Shown here in pieces: positions 32,744 to 51,388 of a stretch of DNA of 64,000 nucleotides (within the stretch, counting starts at the first letter, position 1; the number at the start of each line of letters is the position of its first letter). The notes under the pieces are model-generated. The model worked only from the letters and a program-made list of their open reading frames with translations, searched no databases and was not told the DNA's origin. The position numbers were made by a program, and so were the translations under genes. Source of the DNA: Roseibium aggregatum (GTDB lineage Bacteria > Pseudomonadota > Alphaproteobacteria > Rhizobiales > Stappiaceae); assembly GCF_017309185.1 (NCBI RefSeq), contig NZ_JAEKJZ010000001.1, positions 2,604,001 to 2,668,000 of the forward strand, in the 5' to 3' direction.

Positions 32744-33316
32744 TCTGTGCCCTTTACCTTGTCCATCCAAAAATTCGTCTGCAACTGCAGTCCTCCGCAG
32801 ACCTTGACACCCTTCGGCAAGAAGCCTTCAAGCATGCAAAATCGCGCCCGCGCGCTCACAGAAGAGCGGCCGGCGCTGCGAAAAACCAGAGGACCACGAG
32901 TTGCCCCGCGGTCATGCAATCGACGCGTATATTCGCCTATCTAACCCGACAGCGTTTAAGAGGACTGGGTCCTGCGCCTTGATCAGCGCTGGACGGGTTC
33001 GCTCTTACCGCCTGTCCTTGGGATGCGCGGAAACTACTCATATGCACCCATTGCGTCAAGTGATTTATCGAAAAAACCGCAAATCCCGCCACGGAGCCGG
33101 TCGCAGTGCATTTTCAAAAGAATTTCCGGGACTTGGAACAATTTGTAGCCGCTTTAAGGAGCGGTTTTGTAATTTTATTGCGTGACTTCAACCTGTCACC
33201 CTTGGCTGTTTGGAATCAAACGCACGGTCGACGGCTAGCCGGCGCCATGGCCCCTGCCCGGCTCGCCCGTTATCTGGCCTTGAAGCAGGTTCTTCCGGAG
33301 ATTCGTGTCCGGTGCA
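32744..33316 (-). promoter_or_regulatory. Long upstream region of the str cluster, candidate leader
   Basis: A 573-base stretch without a gene between rpsL and the small acidic protein gene. It holds the candidate promoter at 33031-33059 and would give an rpsL leader of about 280 bases. A weak five-base stem (CCGCT/AGCGG, 33149-33164) faces the plus strand. No open frame here looks coding. Confidence 0.5.
33031..33059 (-). promoter_or_regulatory. Candidate sigma-70 promoter for the str cluster
   Basis: On the minus strand TTGACG (33054-33059, preceded by C to give the alphaproteobacterial CTTGAC box), a 17-base spacer and TAGTTT (33031-33036). The -35 is good and the -10 is moderate. The distance to rpsL implies a long leader. 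Confidence 0.5.
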
Positions 33317-33610
33317 TCAGCCCGCAAAGGTCACGATGGCCACATTTCCCGACAGTGCGTCCTGATATGCGCCTTCGTAGACCGGATCGTCGGGCTCGCC
33401 GTCCATGATTCCGATCTGATCGAGTTCCGCTTCCGCAAACCCCTGTGCCGAAAGCGACTCGAGTGTCTTGCGCACCGCATCGTCGTCATCGGGCGCCGTC
33501 AGTAGCGCATGGATCGTGATGGCATCGTCGGGACTGGCATCTTCGTCTTGCCAGACACGGCCAATGACGATGTAGACAACCGGCTCCAGATCCAATTCAT
33601 TATCGTTCAT
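33317..33610 (-). CDS. Small acidic protein of unknown function between rpoC and rpsL
   Basis: A 97-residue soluble acidic protein (strings such as DDDDAVRKTLESL and DGEPDDPVYEGAY) with no signal peptide, cysteine cluster or membrane segment. AGGA precedes the start. An alternating hydrophobic pattern (EPVVYIVIGRVW, IHALLTAPDDDDA, GNVAIVTFAG) suggests a small alpha/beta fold. I cannot name a family. It lies downstream of the rpoC hairpin and upstream of the str promoter region, so it may be expressed by readthrough or from its own promoter. Confidence 0.7.
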   Translation of the reverse strand: MNDNELDLEPVVYIVIGRVWQDEDASPDDAITIHALLTAPDDDDAVRKTLESLSAQGFAEAELDQIGIMDGEPDDPVYEGAYQDALSGNVAIVTFAG

Positions 33611-33641
33611 CGCTGATCATCCTGTTCCAGACTTCATACAG

Positions 33642-33665
33642 AAAGGCCGCCCGGAGGCGGCCTTT
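33642..33665 (-). terminator. Hairpin after rpoC
   Basis: A perfect ten-base stem AAAGGCCGCC/GGCGGCCTTT with a four-base loop lies 22 bases after the rpoC stop. On the minus strand the stem ends in TTT and then CTG, a short T-tract, so termination may be partial. Confidence 0.75.
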
Positions 33666-33686
33666 CGTTACTCTTCAAGACAGCGA

Positions 33687-37886
<4,200 letters not shown>

Positions 37887-37976
37887 GGTCCATCTCCTTC
37901 GATGCACGGCCGGGGAGTGGGCTGTTCCGCCTTCCCCCGTAACCGGCATGCCAAGTCATTAAGTCCGTTACCGGGG

Positions 37977-42116
<4,140 letters not shown>

Positions 42117-42354
42117 TGTCGCTCCTCGTATCGGCCGGGTTAACGGCTTCCCGAAACGCCCCTTTTCCAATCGGGCAACCGCCCGGGCGCTTCGGAAAAC
42201 CGTCCCCCCTGGTTCACCCGCTTCCCTGTGGTATCGCCTGGAAGCTGCCGGTGACCGGACTTAGGGGTCTGGGTCATGAACGCCGCATCCGAAGGAACAC
42301 GGCATGGCCCAGTGGTACGTACGCCCCGGAAACGGGTCGGACCCGCCGGGGCAA

Positions 42355-42381
42355 GAAACGGTCCCGGAAAACCGGGACCGT
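42355..42381 (-). terminator. rplL-rpoB attenuator hairpin
   Basis: A perfect ten-base stem ACGGTCCCGG/CCGGGACCGT with a TTTT loop lies 20 bases after the rplL stop and is followed on the minus strand by TTCTTG. The position equals that of the partial terminator between rplL and rpoB in E. coli, which sets the ratio of ribosomal protein to polymerase synthesis; here this is inferred from position and structure. Confidence 0.7.
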
Positions 42382-42400
42382 CAAAAGGCCTGCGCCTTTA

Positions 42401-42781
42401 TTACTTGAGCTCGACAGAAGCGCCGGCTTCTTCCAGCTTCTTCTTCAGCTCTTCAGCTTCGTCCTTGGCAACGCCTTCCTTGACGGCTTTCGGAGCGGAC
42501 TCGACGAGTTCTTTCGCTTCCTTCAGGCCAAGACCGGTGATCGCGCGGACTTCCTTGATGACGTTGATTTTCTTGTCGCCGGCGGAAGCCAGAACAACGT
42601 CAAATTCGGTTTTCTCTTCAGCTGCAGCGCCACCGGCATCGCCACCGGCTGCAACGGCTGCAACGGCAACCGGTGCGGCAGCGGAAACGCCCCATTTTTC
42701 TTCAAGAAGCTTGCTGAGTTCAGCGGCTTCCATGACGGTCAGCGAGGAGAGTTCTTCTACGAGCTTTTCAAGATCAGCCAT
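42401..42781 (-). CDS. rplL: 50S ribosomal protein L7/L12
   Basis: A 126-residue stalk protein. It has the N-terminal dimer helix ([20 protein letters not shown]), an Ala/Gly-rich hinge (about residues 38-52) and the C-terminal factor-binding domain with [20 protein letters not shown]. Four copies normally bind L10. It lies 59 bases after rplJ. Confidence 0.99.
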   Translation of the reverse strand: MADLEKLVEELSSLTVMEAAELSKLLEEKWGVSAAAPVAVAAVAAGGDAGGAAAEEKTEFDVVLASAGDKKINVIKEVRAITGLGLKEAKELVESAPKAVKEGVAKDEAEELKKKLEEAGASVELK

Positions 42782-42840
42782 TTTTCAGTACCTTAAGTTC
42801 GAACCAGAAATTGGTTTCATAGACAGTGTGTTGGGGTGCC

Positions 42841-43359
42841 TTATGCGGCCTCGTCCTTCTTGGCATACGCGCCGAAGACGCGGGCAAGCTGCCCGGCCGG
42901 TGCGTTGACAACCTGGGCGATCCGGGAAGCCGGGGTCTGGATCATGCCAACCAGTTTCGCGCGCAGCTCATCGAGCGACGGCATGGTTGCCAGAGACTTG
43001 ACCCCTTCCGGGTTCAGGTTGGTCGTGCCCAGAGCACCGCCAAGGATGGCAAACTTTTCGTTTGCCTTGGCGAAATCGACGGCTGCTTTCGGTGCTGCTA
43101 CCGGATCCTCGGAATAGACGAGAACGGTAGGGCCCTGAAACAGGTCGGAGATGTGCTCAAGGTCCGTGCCTTTGAGGGCGAGTTTCACAAGGCGGTTTTT
43201 TGCGACTTTGACAGATCCGCCGGCTTCGCGCACAGATGCCCGCAGGGCGGTCATCTGAGAAACCGAAAGACCTGCATAGTGCGCGACGACAACGACGCCG
43301 GTTCCAACCAGCTCTTCGTTGAGGGACGTCACGAACTCGTGCTTTTCCGCTCTTTCCAC
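42841..43359 (-). CDS. rplJ: 50S ribosomal protein L10
   Basis: A 172-residue L10 that anchors L7/L12 dimers to the ribosome. Visible are the N-terminal [34 protein letters not shown], and the C-terminal helix that would bind L12. The upstream region of about 320 bases has several hairpins and is a candidate target for L10-L12 autoregulation. Confidence 0.98.
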   Translation of the reverse strand: MERAEKHEFVTSLNEELVGTGVVVVAHYAGLSVSQMTALRASVREAGGSVKVAKNRLVKLALKGTDLEHISDLFQGPTVLVYSEDPVAAPKAAVDFAKANEKFAILGGALGTTNLNPEGVKSLATMPSLDELRAKLVGMIQTPASRIAQVVNAPAGQLARVFGAYAKKDEAA

Positions 43360-43683
43360 TTGCCTTCTCCATTTGATGGCGTTGCCGCCACCGGTTTACC
43401 TTTGCCGCCTGGGCGGAGGTTCCGAACCCGGAACCGCCAGCAGGCGACGCTCAGGGTCCTGTCCCCTCACCTTCACGCAACAAGCGCGCGGCAAGGTCTG
43501 GTTCGAACCAGGTCTTCCGCCGGAGCGGGAAATCCGGTTCTCACCCATCTATGCAGGCCTTTCTCGGGCTTAAGCCGGTTTCCCGGCACCTGCAGTCTCG
43601 GACAGGGCGATCCGGCGGCGAACCGCCGGACCTCTCCGGCCTTGCGGCCGGAATCTCTTCAAATGCAATCCGGACGCGCCGGA
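43360..43683 (-). promoter_or_regulatory. rplJ leader with multiple hairpins (L10-leader candidate)
   Basis: This 324-base region between rplA and rplJ has no gene. Besides the tandem tetraloop hairpins at its 5' side it holds GGTTCC/GGAACC (43418-43435, six-base loop) and the 14-base perfect palindrome CTGGTTCGAACCAG (43498-43511). In many bacteria the L10-L12 complex binds this leader and shuts down rplJL translation. The assignment rests on place and structure only. Confidence 0.5.
43611..43652 (-). terminator. Tandem UUCG and GCAA tetraloop hairpins after rplA
   Basis: On the minus strand TCCGGCC-GCAA-GGCCGGA (43652-43635) is followed after four bases by TCCGGCGG-TTCG-CCGCCGGA (43630-43611). 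Both stems are perfect and closed by highly stable tetraloops. No T-tract follows, so an attenuation, RNase processing or 3'-end-protecting role between rplKA and rplJL is more likely than simple intrinsic termination. Confidence 0.65.
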
Positions 43684-44382
43684 TTACTCACCAGCGACGC
43701 TGGCCAGTTCGATCTTTACGCCCGGGCCCATGGTGGAGGACACCGCGATACGTTTCAGATAGGAACCCTTCGCACCGGACGGCTTCGCTTTCTGAATGGC
43801 GTCGACCAGAGCCTTGACGTTCTGGGAGATCGCTTCCTCGGAAAAGGACACCTTGCCAACGCCGGCGTGAACGATACCCGCCTTCTCGACGCGGAACTGG
43901 ACCGCACCGCCCTTGGCGTCGTTCACCGCAGCCGTCACGTCCGGGGTCACCGTACCGACCTTCGGGTTCGGCATCAGGCCGCGCGGACCCAGAACCTTAC
44001 CGAGACGGCCGACCAGCGGCATCATGTCCGGGGTTGCAATGCAGCGATCGAAATCGATCTTGCCGCCCTGCACTTCCTGGACCAGCTCTTCCGCACCGAC
44101 GATGTCGGCACCGGCGGCTTTCGCTTCCTCGGCCTTGTCGCCACGGGCAAACACGGCGACCCGAACGGACTTGCCGGTGCCGTTCGGCAAAACGCACACG
44201 CCGCGAACCATCTGGTCGGCATGACGCGGGTCCACACCCAGATTGATCGCCACCTCGACGGTTTCGTCGAACTTGGTTTTGGCGCGCTCCTTCACGAGGC
44301 CGATGGCTTCGTCGAGCGGATACAGCTTGTTCCGGTCAATGCCTTCCCGAGCTGCCTTGATACGCTTTCCAACTTTCGCCAT
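43684..44382 (-). CDS. rplA: 50S ribosomal protein L1
   Basis: A 232-residue L1 of the mobile E-site stalk. Conserved parts are [20 protein letters not shown], the [20 protein letters not shown] signature and [18 protein letters not shown]. In E. coli L1 represses the rplKA message. It lies four bases after rplK. Confidence 0.99.
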   Translation of the reverse strand: MAKVGKRIKAAREGIDRNKLYPLDEAIGLVKERAKTKFDETVEVAINLGVDPRHADQMVRGVCVLPNGTGKSVRVAVFARGDKAEEAKAAGADIVGAEELVQEVQGGKIDFDRCIATPDMMPLVGRLGKVLGPRGLMPNPKVGTVTPDVTAAVNDAKGGAVQFRVEKAGIVHAGVGKVSFSEEAISQNVKALVDAIQKAKPSGAKGSYLKRIAVSSTMGPGVKIELASVAGE

Positions 44383-44386
44383 GATC

Positions 44387-44815
44387 TTACTCCGTTACCT
44401 CAAGGCCCATGGACCGGGCGGAGCCTTCGACCATCAGCATTGCAGCATCCACATCGTTGGCGTTCAGGTCCTTCATCTTCGCTTCGGCGATTTCCTTCAC
44501 CTGAGCCTTGGACACGGAACCAACGGTGCCGCGGCCCGGGGTCTGGGAACCCTTCTGCAGCTTGGCGGCTTTCTTGAGAAAGAAGCTCACCGGAGCCGTC
44601 TTCACTTCAAACGTGAAGGACTTGTCGGAGTAGTAGGTAATCACGGTCGGGCACGGAGCGCCCTTTTCGACATCCTGGGTCTGCGCGTTGAACGCCTTGC
44701 AGAACTCCATGATGTTCAAACCGCGCTGACCCAGCGCCGGCCCGATGGGCGGCGACGGCGTCGCGGAACCTGCCGGCACCTGAAGCTTCAGGAAGCCTTC
44801 AATCTTTTTCGCCAT
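44387..44815 (-). CDS. rplK: 50S ribosomal protein L11
   Basis: A 142-residue L11 of the GTPase-associated centre. Start [18 protein letters not shown]; the [19 protein letters not shown] thiostrepton-region motif is present. An alternative start four codons upstream is not conserved. A 184-base gap to nusG contains GC-rich inverted repeats and may hold an extra promoter or an L1-binding leader, not resolved here. Confidence 0.98.
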   Translation of the reverse strand: MAKKIEGFLKLQVPAGSATPSPPIGPALGQRGLNIMEFCKAFNAQTQDVEKGAPCPTVITYYSDKSFTFEVKTAPVSFFLKKAAKLQKGSQTPGRGTVGSVSKAQVKEIAEAKMKDLNANDVDAAMLMVEGSARSMGLEVTE

Positions 44816-44999
44816 GTTTTTCTCCAATCATACGCAGACGGAAGGCGATCCGCCTGACGGGGAGCTGGTGGTCCGGCTGCCTGTTCGATGTCCGGCGAAG
44901 AACATCGGCACCTTCCACCGACTTGATCCCGGCCCAGATGCCTCAAGGCACCGCGGAAAGGCCGGGCGTTTGCGCCGCCCGCAAGGACGGCGGATAGGG

Positions 45000-45530
45000 T
45001 CAGAGCTTGTCGACCTGACCGAACTCCAGTTCCACAGGCGTCGCACGCCCGAAGATCGACACGGCCACCTTGAGACGCGCGCGCTCGTCATCGACCTCTT
45101 CCACAAGACCGGAGAAGGACGCGAACGGCCCGTCGGACACGCGCACCTGTTCGCCAACCTCGAAGGTGACAGACGGCTTCGGCCGGTCGACACCCTCCTG
45201 AACCTGATTCAGGATGCGCAGCGCTTCCTTTTCCGGGATCGGCATCGGCTTCTGATCCGAACCGAGGAACCCGGTAACTTTCGGCGTCTCCTTGATCAGG
45301 TGAAATGCCTCATTGGTCATCTCCATCTTCACAAGGACATAACCCGGGAAGAATTTGCGCTCGGCATCGACCTTGCGACCGCGACGCACCTCGACGACCT
45401 TTTCCATCGGAACGAGAATTTCCTCAAACAGATCGGACAAACCCTTCTGCTCGGCCTTTTCGCGGATGGAATCGGCGACCTTTTTCTCAAAATTGGAATA
45501 GGCGTGCACAATATACCAGCGCTTGGCCAT
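45000..45530 (-). CDS. nusG: Transcription termination/antitermination protein NusG
   Basis: A 176-residue NusG that binds elongating RNA polymerase and links it to Rho or the ribosome. Start [20 protein letters not shown] is the family N terminus; a 22-codon extension overlaps secE and is rejected. The NGN domain carries [10 protein letters not shown] and the C-terminal KOW domain [19 protein letters not shown]. Lies between secE and rplK. Confidence 0.98.
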   Translation of the reverse strand: MAKRWYIVHAYSNFEKKVADSIREKAEQKGLSDLFEEILVPMEKVVEVRRGRKVDAERKFFPGYVLVKMEMTNEAFHLIKETPKVTGFLGSDQKPMPIPEKEALRILNQVQEGVDRPKPSVTFEVGEQVRVSDGPFASFSGLVEEVDDERARLKVAVSIFGRATPVELEFGQVDKL

Positions 45531-45585
45531 GGTTCTTCTGTTCCGTTTCTTTATTCTTTTGTCGACAAACCGGACGGCCCGCTGA

Positions 45586-45783
45586 TCAGCCGCCAACGCC
45601 CAGCAGATATCCGATCCCGAGACTCATCAGCTGATCCGCCACGAGAAAGAAGATCGAGGCAATCAGCACCATGACGAACACCATAGCGGTTGTCACGGCG
45701 GTTTCCCGGCGCGTCGGCCACGTCACCTTGGAGGTTTCGGAGCGCACTTCCTGGATGAATTTAAAGGGATTGGTCTTCGCCAT
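45586..45783 (-). CDS. secE: Preprotein translocase subunit SecE
   Basis: A 65-residue single-span SecE of the short type. The amphipathic part [20 protein letters not shown] precedes one membrane helix (about residues 30-55). SecE clamps SecY in the translocon. It lies between tRNA-Trp and nusG. Confidence 0.97.
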   Translation of the reverse strand: MAKTNPFKFIQEVRSETSKVTWPTRRETAVTTAMVFVMVLIASIFFLVADQLMSLGIGYLLGVGG

Positions 45784-45887
45784 TCCGGTTCCGGTCTGTT
45801 AAATACGAGCGGGCGCGCGAACATCATTCGCGCGCCTCACTCGAGGCAACTGTTTAAGCCCTCGAGGCCGATTAATCAAGAGCAAAA

Positions 45888-45963
45888 TGGCAGGGGCAGC
45901 AGGGTTCGAACCCGCGACCTACGGTTTTGGAGACCGTCGCTCTACCAACTGAGCTATACCCCT
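45888..45963 (-). tRNA. tRNA-Trp (anticodon CCA)
   Basis: A 76-base cloverleaf on the minus strand: acceptor AGGGGTA/TGCCCCT, D arm with TAGCTCAGTTGGTAGAGC, anticodon loop with CCA, T arm GCGGGTTCGAACCCTGC, and an encoded 3' CCA. It lies between tuf copy 2 and secE, the common alphaproteobacterial place. Confidence 0.97.
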
Positions 45964-46036
45964 TCAAAAGACCGCTTTCGCAGCCTCGCTCCTGATACCC
46001 CCTGAAGCCCCGCATCGCAAGACTTAAGAGGCAGAA

Positions 46037-46059
46037 CTGCCGGGCACAAGGCCCGGCAG
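46037..46059 (-). promoter_or_regulatory. Hairpin after tuf copy 2
   Basis: A perfect nine-base stem CTGCCGGGC/GCCCGGCAG with a five-base loop, 13 bases after the tuf stop and ahead of tRNA-Trp. It is followed by only TT, so it may mark processing or partial termination between the tuf message and the tRNA. Confidence 0.55.
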
Positions 46060-46072
46060 CCAGAATTTCATC

Positions 46073-47263
<1,191 letters not shown>

Positions 47264-47435
47264 CGGCGTCGCTCTCTGTCCAATACTCGGTTCGGTCGAT
47301 AAAGGCTCGCGTCGGGACACGCTCCGCGCCTTGGACAGATCCTCGAGCGACGAATTGCTTCCCGTTGAACTTCATTTTCAAGGATTTCCGGGCGAAAGAG
47401 CCTTCCGTTCCGGACACTCCGATCAGCACCCATGA

Positions 47436-47509
47436 TGGAGCGGGTGAAGGGAATCGAACCCTCGTCGTCAGCTTGGAAGGCTGCTGCTCTACCATTGAGC
47501 TACACCCGC
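47436..47509 (-). tRNA. tRNA-Gly (anticodon TCC)
   Basis: A 74-base cloverleaf on the minus strand: acceptor GCGGGTG/CACCCGC, D arm TAGCTCAATGGTAGAGC, anticodon TCC in CTTCCAA, T arm GAGGGTTCGATTCCCTT, encoded CCA. It is between tRNA-Tyr and tuf copy 2. Confidence 0.97.
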
Positions 47510-47531
47510 ACACCGAGCGAAACCGGAACGA

Positions 47532-47616
47532 TGGTGGAGGAGGTTGGATTCGAACCAACGTAGGCATAGCCAACGGATTTACAGTCCGTCCCCTTTAGCC
47601 ACTCGGGCACTCCTCC
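47532..47616 (-). tRNA. tRNA-Tyr (anticodon GTA)
   Basis: An 85-base class II tRNA on the minus strand with acceptor GGAGGAG/CTCCTCC, anticodon GTA in ACTGTAAA, a long variable arm, T loop TTCGAAT and encoded CCA. It is the first gene of the tRNA-tuf-tRNA-secE-nusG transcript. Confidence 0.97.
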
Positions 47617-47699
47617 ATCTCGTCCTGCTTCACGCCGAAGCGATCAGGATGGCTAACCGAAGAGCCCGCCCGAAAGGGGCGAGCAATCCCGTGGCGCGT

Positions 47700-47728
47700 G
47701 TTATGCAGATGGGAACCTGCCCTGTCAA
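47700..47728 (-). promoter_or_regulatory. Sigma-70 promoter of the tRNA-Tyr/tuf/secE/rpoBC transcript
   Basis: On the minus strand a perfect TTGACA (47723-47728), a 17-base spacer and CATAAC (47700-47705). The start of transcription would be near 47693, about 75 bases before tRNA-Tyr. This is the best promoter match I found in the window. Confidence 0.75.
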
Positions 47729-48316
47729 CGCCGATTTTGCAAAGAAATGAACAAAATCGAGGAGGCGCTCGAAACGGGCGCTTCGAACGCGTGGGAACAC
47801 CCCGGCCATCCTTTCCGACAGAATGCCCCGGCGCTGCGCGATTGTCACGGCTCTCGTGGGTTTTTCACATTCCGGCTCGCATCTCCCGCAGGTCTGTGGA
47901 CAACCCGCGACCGGAACAGAGGCGCTTGAAAACAGCTTTTCAGCGCGTCTTTTCAGACCCGCAAATCCAGACAGTTGAAGTGGCGCGTGTGTTGGACAAG
48001 ACGGCAAGGACGCCGTTCCCGGGCTTTACTTCATGGCCGGGACCTGCAGGCGACCACCGACGGGGAGCAATTGAAGGTGAGAATCGCAAAATGCCTGCCG
48101 AACCTTCCGCCTTGCGCTTGTTGCCATGCCGGGAGGTGGCTTCCAGGTCGACTTAGCGATTCTGTTGGGCGGTGAAGCGCTCATGGAAGCCAGGACGAGG
48201 ACGTCTGGTGGCACGCCCCGACCGGACAGCGCATGACGGTGCTCGTTCCGCGCTCCGTCGGCCGCACAGTTTGCTTGCCTCTTTCCCTGAGCCTTTTTTA
48301 ACGCTAGTGCTGCGCC
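47729..48316. other. Intergenic region upstream of rlmB, no gene recognised
   Basis: Nearly 600 bases between the tRNA-Tyr promoter (minus) and rlmB (plus). Open frames are present on both strands but have no recognisable motif, good ribosome-binding site or consistent coding pattern. No RNA gene was identified. Confidence 0.5.
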
Positions 48317-49132
48317 ATGAGCGAAACCAAGAAACCAAAGCACCCCGGCCCAAAGTCCGGTTTCCGCGGCAACAGGAAATCCACCGGCAAGCCGGGGCCA
48401 AAGCGCCCGGGCCTGCCGCCCGAAGGCCCCGTCCTGCTCTATGGACTGCACACGGTCGAAGCCGCCTTCGCCAACCCCGACCGCAAACGGCTCAAGCTCT
48501 TTGCCACGGAAAACGCCCAACGGCGTCTGGAGGAACGTGGTGTGAAGGTCGACGTGCCTGTCGAGACGATGATGCCGAGAGCGCTCGACCGCATGGTCAC
48601 GAAGGACGCGGTGCACCAGGGCATGATTCTGGAAGCGGATCCCCTGCCCGCCTATGGCGTCGAGCATCTCAAGGGCGCCCGTCTGGTCCTCGCCCTCGAC
48701 CAGGTCACCGATCCGCACAATGTCGGAGCGATTCTTCGCTCCGCGGTGGCGCTGGACGCAGATGCCGTGGTGACGACTGAGCGCCACGCCCCTGAAGAAG
48801 GCCCGGTGCTCGCCAAGTCCGCCTCCGGCGCGCTCGACATGATCAAGCATGTCCGGGTGAAGAACATGGCCCGCTTCGTCGCGGAGATGAAGGATCAGGG
48901 CTTTTCCTGCATTGCGCTGGACAGCGACGGACCGGCGGCACTCGAAGACACGCCCTTCACCGAAAAGACGGTGCTTGTGCTCGGCTCGGAGGGCAAAGGC
49001 GTGCGCCAGGGCGTGCGCGAGGCCTGTGGCCTCACCGCCCGGCTCGACATGCCTGGCGAAATCCGCTCGCTCAACGTGTCCAATGCCGCCGTGCTGTCGC
49101 TTTATGTCGCGCGATCGAAGATGGGGCTGTGA
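48317..49132 (+). CDS. rlmB: 23S rRNA (guanosine-2'-O-)-methyltransferase RlmB
   Basis: A 271-residue SPOUT (TrmH-type) methyltransferase that modifies G2251 (E. coli numbering) in the 23S P loop. It has a basic, low-complexity N-terminal tail (to about residue 38), the substrate-binding domain from LLYGLHTVEAAF, and the knotted catalytic domain with DQVTDPHNVGAILRSA, VLGSEGKGVR and IRSLNVSNAAVLSLY. It is divergent from the tRNA-Tyr/tuf transcript, as in other alphaproteobacteria. Confidence 0.95.
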   Translation: MSETKKPKHPGPKSGFRGNRKSTGKPGPKRPGLPPEGPVLLYGLHTVEAAFANPDRKRLKLFATENAQRRLEERGVKVDVPVETMMPRALDRMVTKDAVHQGMILEADPLPAYGVEHLKGARLVLALDQVTDPHNVGAILRSAVALDADAVVTTERHAPEEGPVLAKSASGALDMIKHVRVKNMARFVAEMKDQGFSCIALDSDGPAALEDTPFTEKTVLVLGSEGKGVRQGVREACGLTARLDMPGEIRSLNVSNAAVLSLYVARSKMGL

Positions 49133-49438
49133 TCCGGGCCGGCCACCGGTCTTCCCATAACGGGACATTCACCGGATCTCCCTTTTGCTTCATAGGGTCA
49201 ACGTCACGGTCTTCTGGAGATCCGGTCTCTGATCGCGTATTCGCCCGCCAGCTTCCGGCTGAAGCGCCCGGAGCAACAACGCCGTGCATCAATGCGGCCA
49301 GCGCCTTTGTCTTATCCACAGCGGCTATGCATTTCCGTCAGGATCGGGAAGCACTTAGACGGCTTCGGTCACCGCACCCCGAAAAATTCCACGGCAGGCA
49401 TGGACAACCGCGCCCAATCTGGTAGAAGCCACTCCGGC

Positions 49439-49514
49439 GCCGGTATAGCTCAGCTGGTAGAGCACGTGATTTGTAATCTCGGGGTCGCGGGTTCGAATCC
49501 TGCTGCCGGCACCA
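49439..49514 (+). tRNA. tRNA-Thr (anticodon TGT)
   Basis: A 76-base cloverleaf on the plus strand: acceptor GCCGGTA/TGCCGGC, D arm TAGCTCAGCTGGTAGAGC, anticodon TGT in the ATTTGTAAT loop, T arm GCGGGTTCGAATCCTGC, encoded CCA. It stands alone between rlmB and ilvA, with about 300 bases of featureless DNA upstream. Confidence 0.97.
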
Positions 49515-50019
49515 TTCCCTCCCCCTGTCCGATCCAGTTCCTTTCTCCTCACGTGACTTGCATCCGATTCCGGTGATACAAGCCTCATGTCTCGGTGCTC
49601 ACATTCGAATTTCGCGCAGATTTTCCGGCTCGTGAAGAAAACCCGAACATTAGATCTTCTCAAGCCATCGTTGCAAATTGAGCAATTGTGTCCGTTGCGT
49701 CGTTCAAGTATGCAAAAACCGGTCGCTGATCCGGCAAAGGTTGTATCCAGGCTTTGCGTCTGCTGCCCACCAAGGTTTGGCTCTGCAAACTGCCAGACCA
49801 GTTCCGAAGGCAGAGAGCCCCGTGGTCGGAAGCACCGTTGGGTTGCGCGCCCGGCAAGAACCGGATTAAGCACATCCGCAGAGAGCTGAACAAATCCGGT
49901 CACGGCCACCTGGAGAATTGTCGCGGCCGGATGGCCTTTGGGTGGGATGGCTTTCTCCCCGCTAGGCCGGCGCCGGATGTTTGCAGATGCGGGCCAAGAG
50001 GTAATCACCACTTCGCGGC
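49515..50019. other. Intergenic region between tRNA-Thr and ilvA, no gene recognised
   Basis: About 500 bases without a supportable gene. One minus frame is open across it but reads on through the tRNA, and its product matches no family I know. There is no integrase and no repeat of the tRNA 3' end, so no sign of an integrated element. Confidence 0.45.
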
Positions 50020-51330
50020 ATGGGCTTAACGCACGAGGTCCAGGACCGCCGCGATCAACGGAAAGAGCAAGACGTGGGTCAGTTCGCAGACGATGTCCAT
50101 CGAATTCACAACCTTCTGTCCAAGGTCCTTGACCCCACTCCACTGCAGCGAAACCAGTATCTTTCCGATCGTCACCAGGCAGAAATCTGGCTCAAGCGGG
50201 AGGATCTGACCCCCGTTCGGAGCTACAAGGTTCGCGGTGCCTTTGCCTTCCTTCAGGAAGCCTTGCGGGACCAACCCGACCGGTCCCTTTTTGTGTGTTC
50301 GTCGGCCGGAAACCATGCGCAGGGCTTTGCCTTCGCATGCCGGCACTTCGACAAGCGAGGCATCGTCTTCATGCCGCTGACGACACCCCAGCAAAAAATC
50401 ATGAAGACGCGGTCCTTCGGCGCTCCTCTGGTTGACATCGAGCTGCTGGGCGATGGCTTCGACGCTGCGAATGCCGCGGCAATACGCTACTGCGAAGAAC
50501 ACAACGGACTGATGGTCCCTCCATTCGATCATCCGACCATCATTCGCGGCCAGGCAACGGTCGGAAAGGAGATCCTTGAACAGAGTCCGGAGGGGCTGGA
50601 GTGGGATCGCGTGATCTTGCCGGTTGGCGGCGGCGGCCTGGCCGCCGGTATCACGCGTTATTTCGAGGAAACGGGCATCGACACAGAATTCAGCTTTGTC
50701 GAACCTGACAAGGCGCCCAGCCTCTATGAAAGCCTGCGGGCAGGTGAACGCATTCGGCTGGACCGCGTCGACAATTTCGTGGATGGCGCCGCGGTGGCCC
50801 AGACCGGACGGGAAAACTTCCGGCAGCTTTCCAAGTTCTCGGCCGATGACGTGATTCTGGCCCCGACGGACGGTGTCTGTTCGACGATGATCGATATGCT
50901 CAATGTCGAAGGCGTGGTTCTCGAGCCGGCGGGCGCTCTCGCGGTCGACGCGCTGAAACGGCTTCCCGTCGAGCAGGTTCGCGGCAAGAAGATCGTCTGC
51001 GTCATCTCCGGCGGGAACTTCGACTTCGAGCGGTTGCCTGAGGTGAAGGAACGGGCCCTCAGGTTCTCAGGGCTGAAGAAATACTACGTGATCCAGTTAC
51101 CGCAGCGCCCGGGCGCCTTGAAGGATTTCCTGTCCCTGCTTGGTCCCGAAGACGATATATCCCGCTTTGAATACCTGAAAAAATCGGCGCGCAACTTCGG
51201 CTCCGTGCTTCTGGGTATCGAAACCAAGAACCCGGACAATTTCAAAACGCTTCATGAAAGCTTCGATCGCTCGGACGTGAGATGGGAAGACATCACCTAC
51301 AATGAGGCGATCGCGAACTTCATTATCTGA
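50020..51330 (+). CDS. ilvA: Threonine ammonia-lyase (threonine dehydratase), short ACT-like type
   Basis: A PLP enzyme that converts threonine to 2-oxobutanoate, the first step to isoleucine. The up to 436-residue protein has the PLP lysine in VRSYKVRGAF, the glycine-rich phosphate-binding loop VGGGGLAAG and SSAGNHAQG, and a single short C-terminal regulatory domain (from about residue 345, YYVIQLPQRPGALKDFL), as in the roughly 420-residue Corynebacterium-type enzyme. The first 20 or so residues are not conserved, and a later start such as the GTG near 50073 is possible. Convergent with cofE. Confidence 0.92.
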   Translation: MGLTHEVQDRRDQRKEQDVGQFADDVHRIHNLLSKVLDPTPLQRNQYLSDRHQAEIWLKREDLTPVRSYKVRGAFAFLQEALRDQPDRSLFVCSSAGNHAQGFAFACRHFDKRGIVFMPLTTPQQKIMKTRSFGAPLVDIELLGDGFDAANAAAIRYCEEHNGLMVPPFDHPTIIRGQATVGKEILEQSPEGLEWDRVILPVGGGGLAAGITRYFEETGIDTEFSFVEPDKAPSLYESLRAGERIRLDRVDNFVDGAAVAQTGRENFRQLSKFSADDVILAPTDGVCSTMIDMLNVEGVVLEPAGALAVDALKRLPVEQVRGKKIVCVISGGNFDFERLPEVKERALRFSGLKKYYVIQLPQRPGALKDFLSLLGPEDDISRFEYLKKSARNFGSVLLGIETKNPDNFKTLHESFDRSDVRWEDITYNEAIANFII

Positions 51331-51388
51331 GGTGTGACGCTTCCTTTGAAGAAACCGGCCCGAACGAGGTCGCGTGCGGTTGACCCGT

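Noticed and set aside
47698..48156. A 152-codon plus-strand frame upstream of rlmB
   Set aside because: It runs over the minus-strand promoter region and has no ribosome-binding site or motif.
48026..49168. A 380-codon minus-strand frame
   Set aside because: Antisense to rlmB, whose knot motifs are clear.
49439..50019. Possible genomic-island attachment site at tRNA-Thr
   Set aside because: No integrase gene and no direct repeat of the tRNA 3' end in the window.
49355..50143. A 262-codon minus-strand frame across the tRNA-Thr gene
   Set aside because: Translates the tRNA complement (a typical GSRIRTRDPE-like string) and matches no family; a tRNA artefact.
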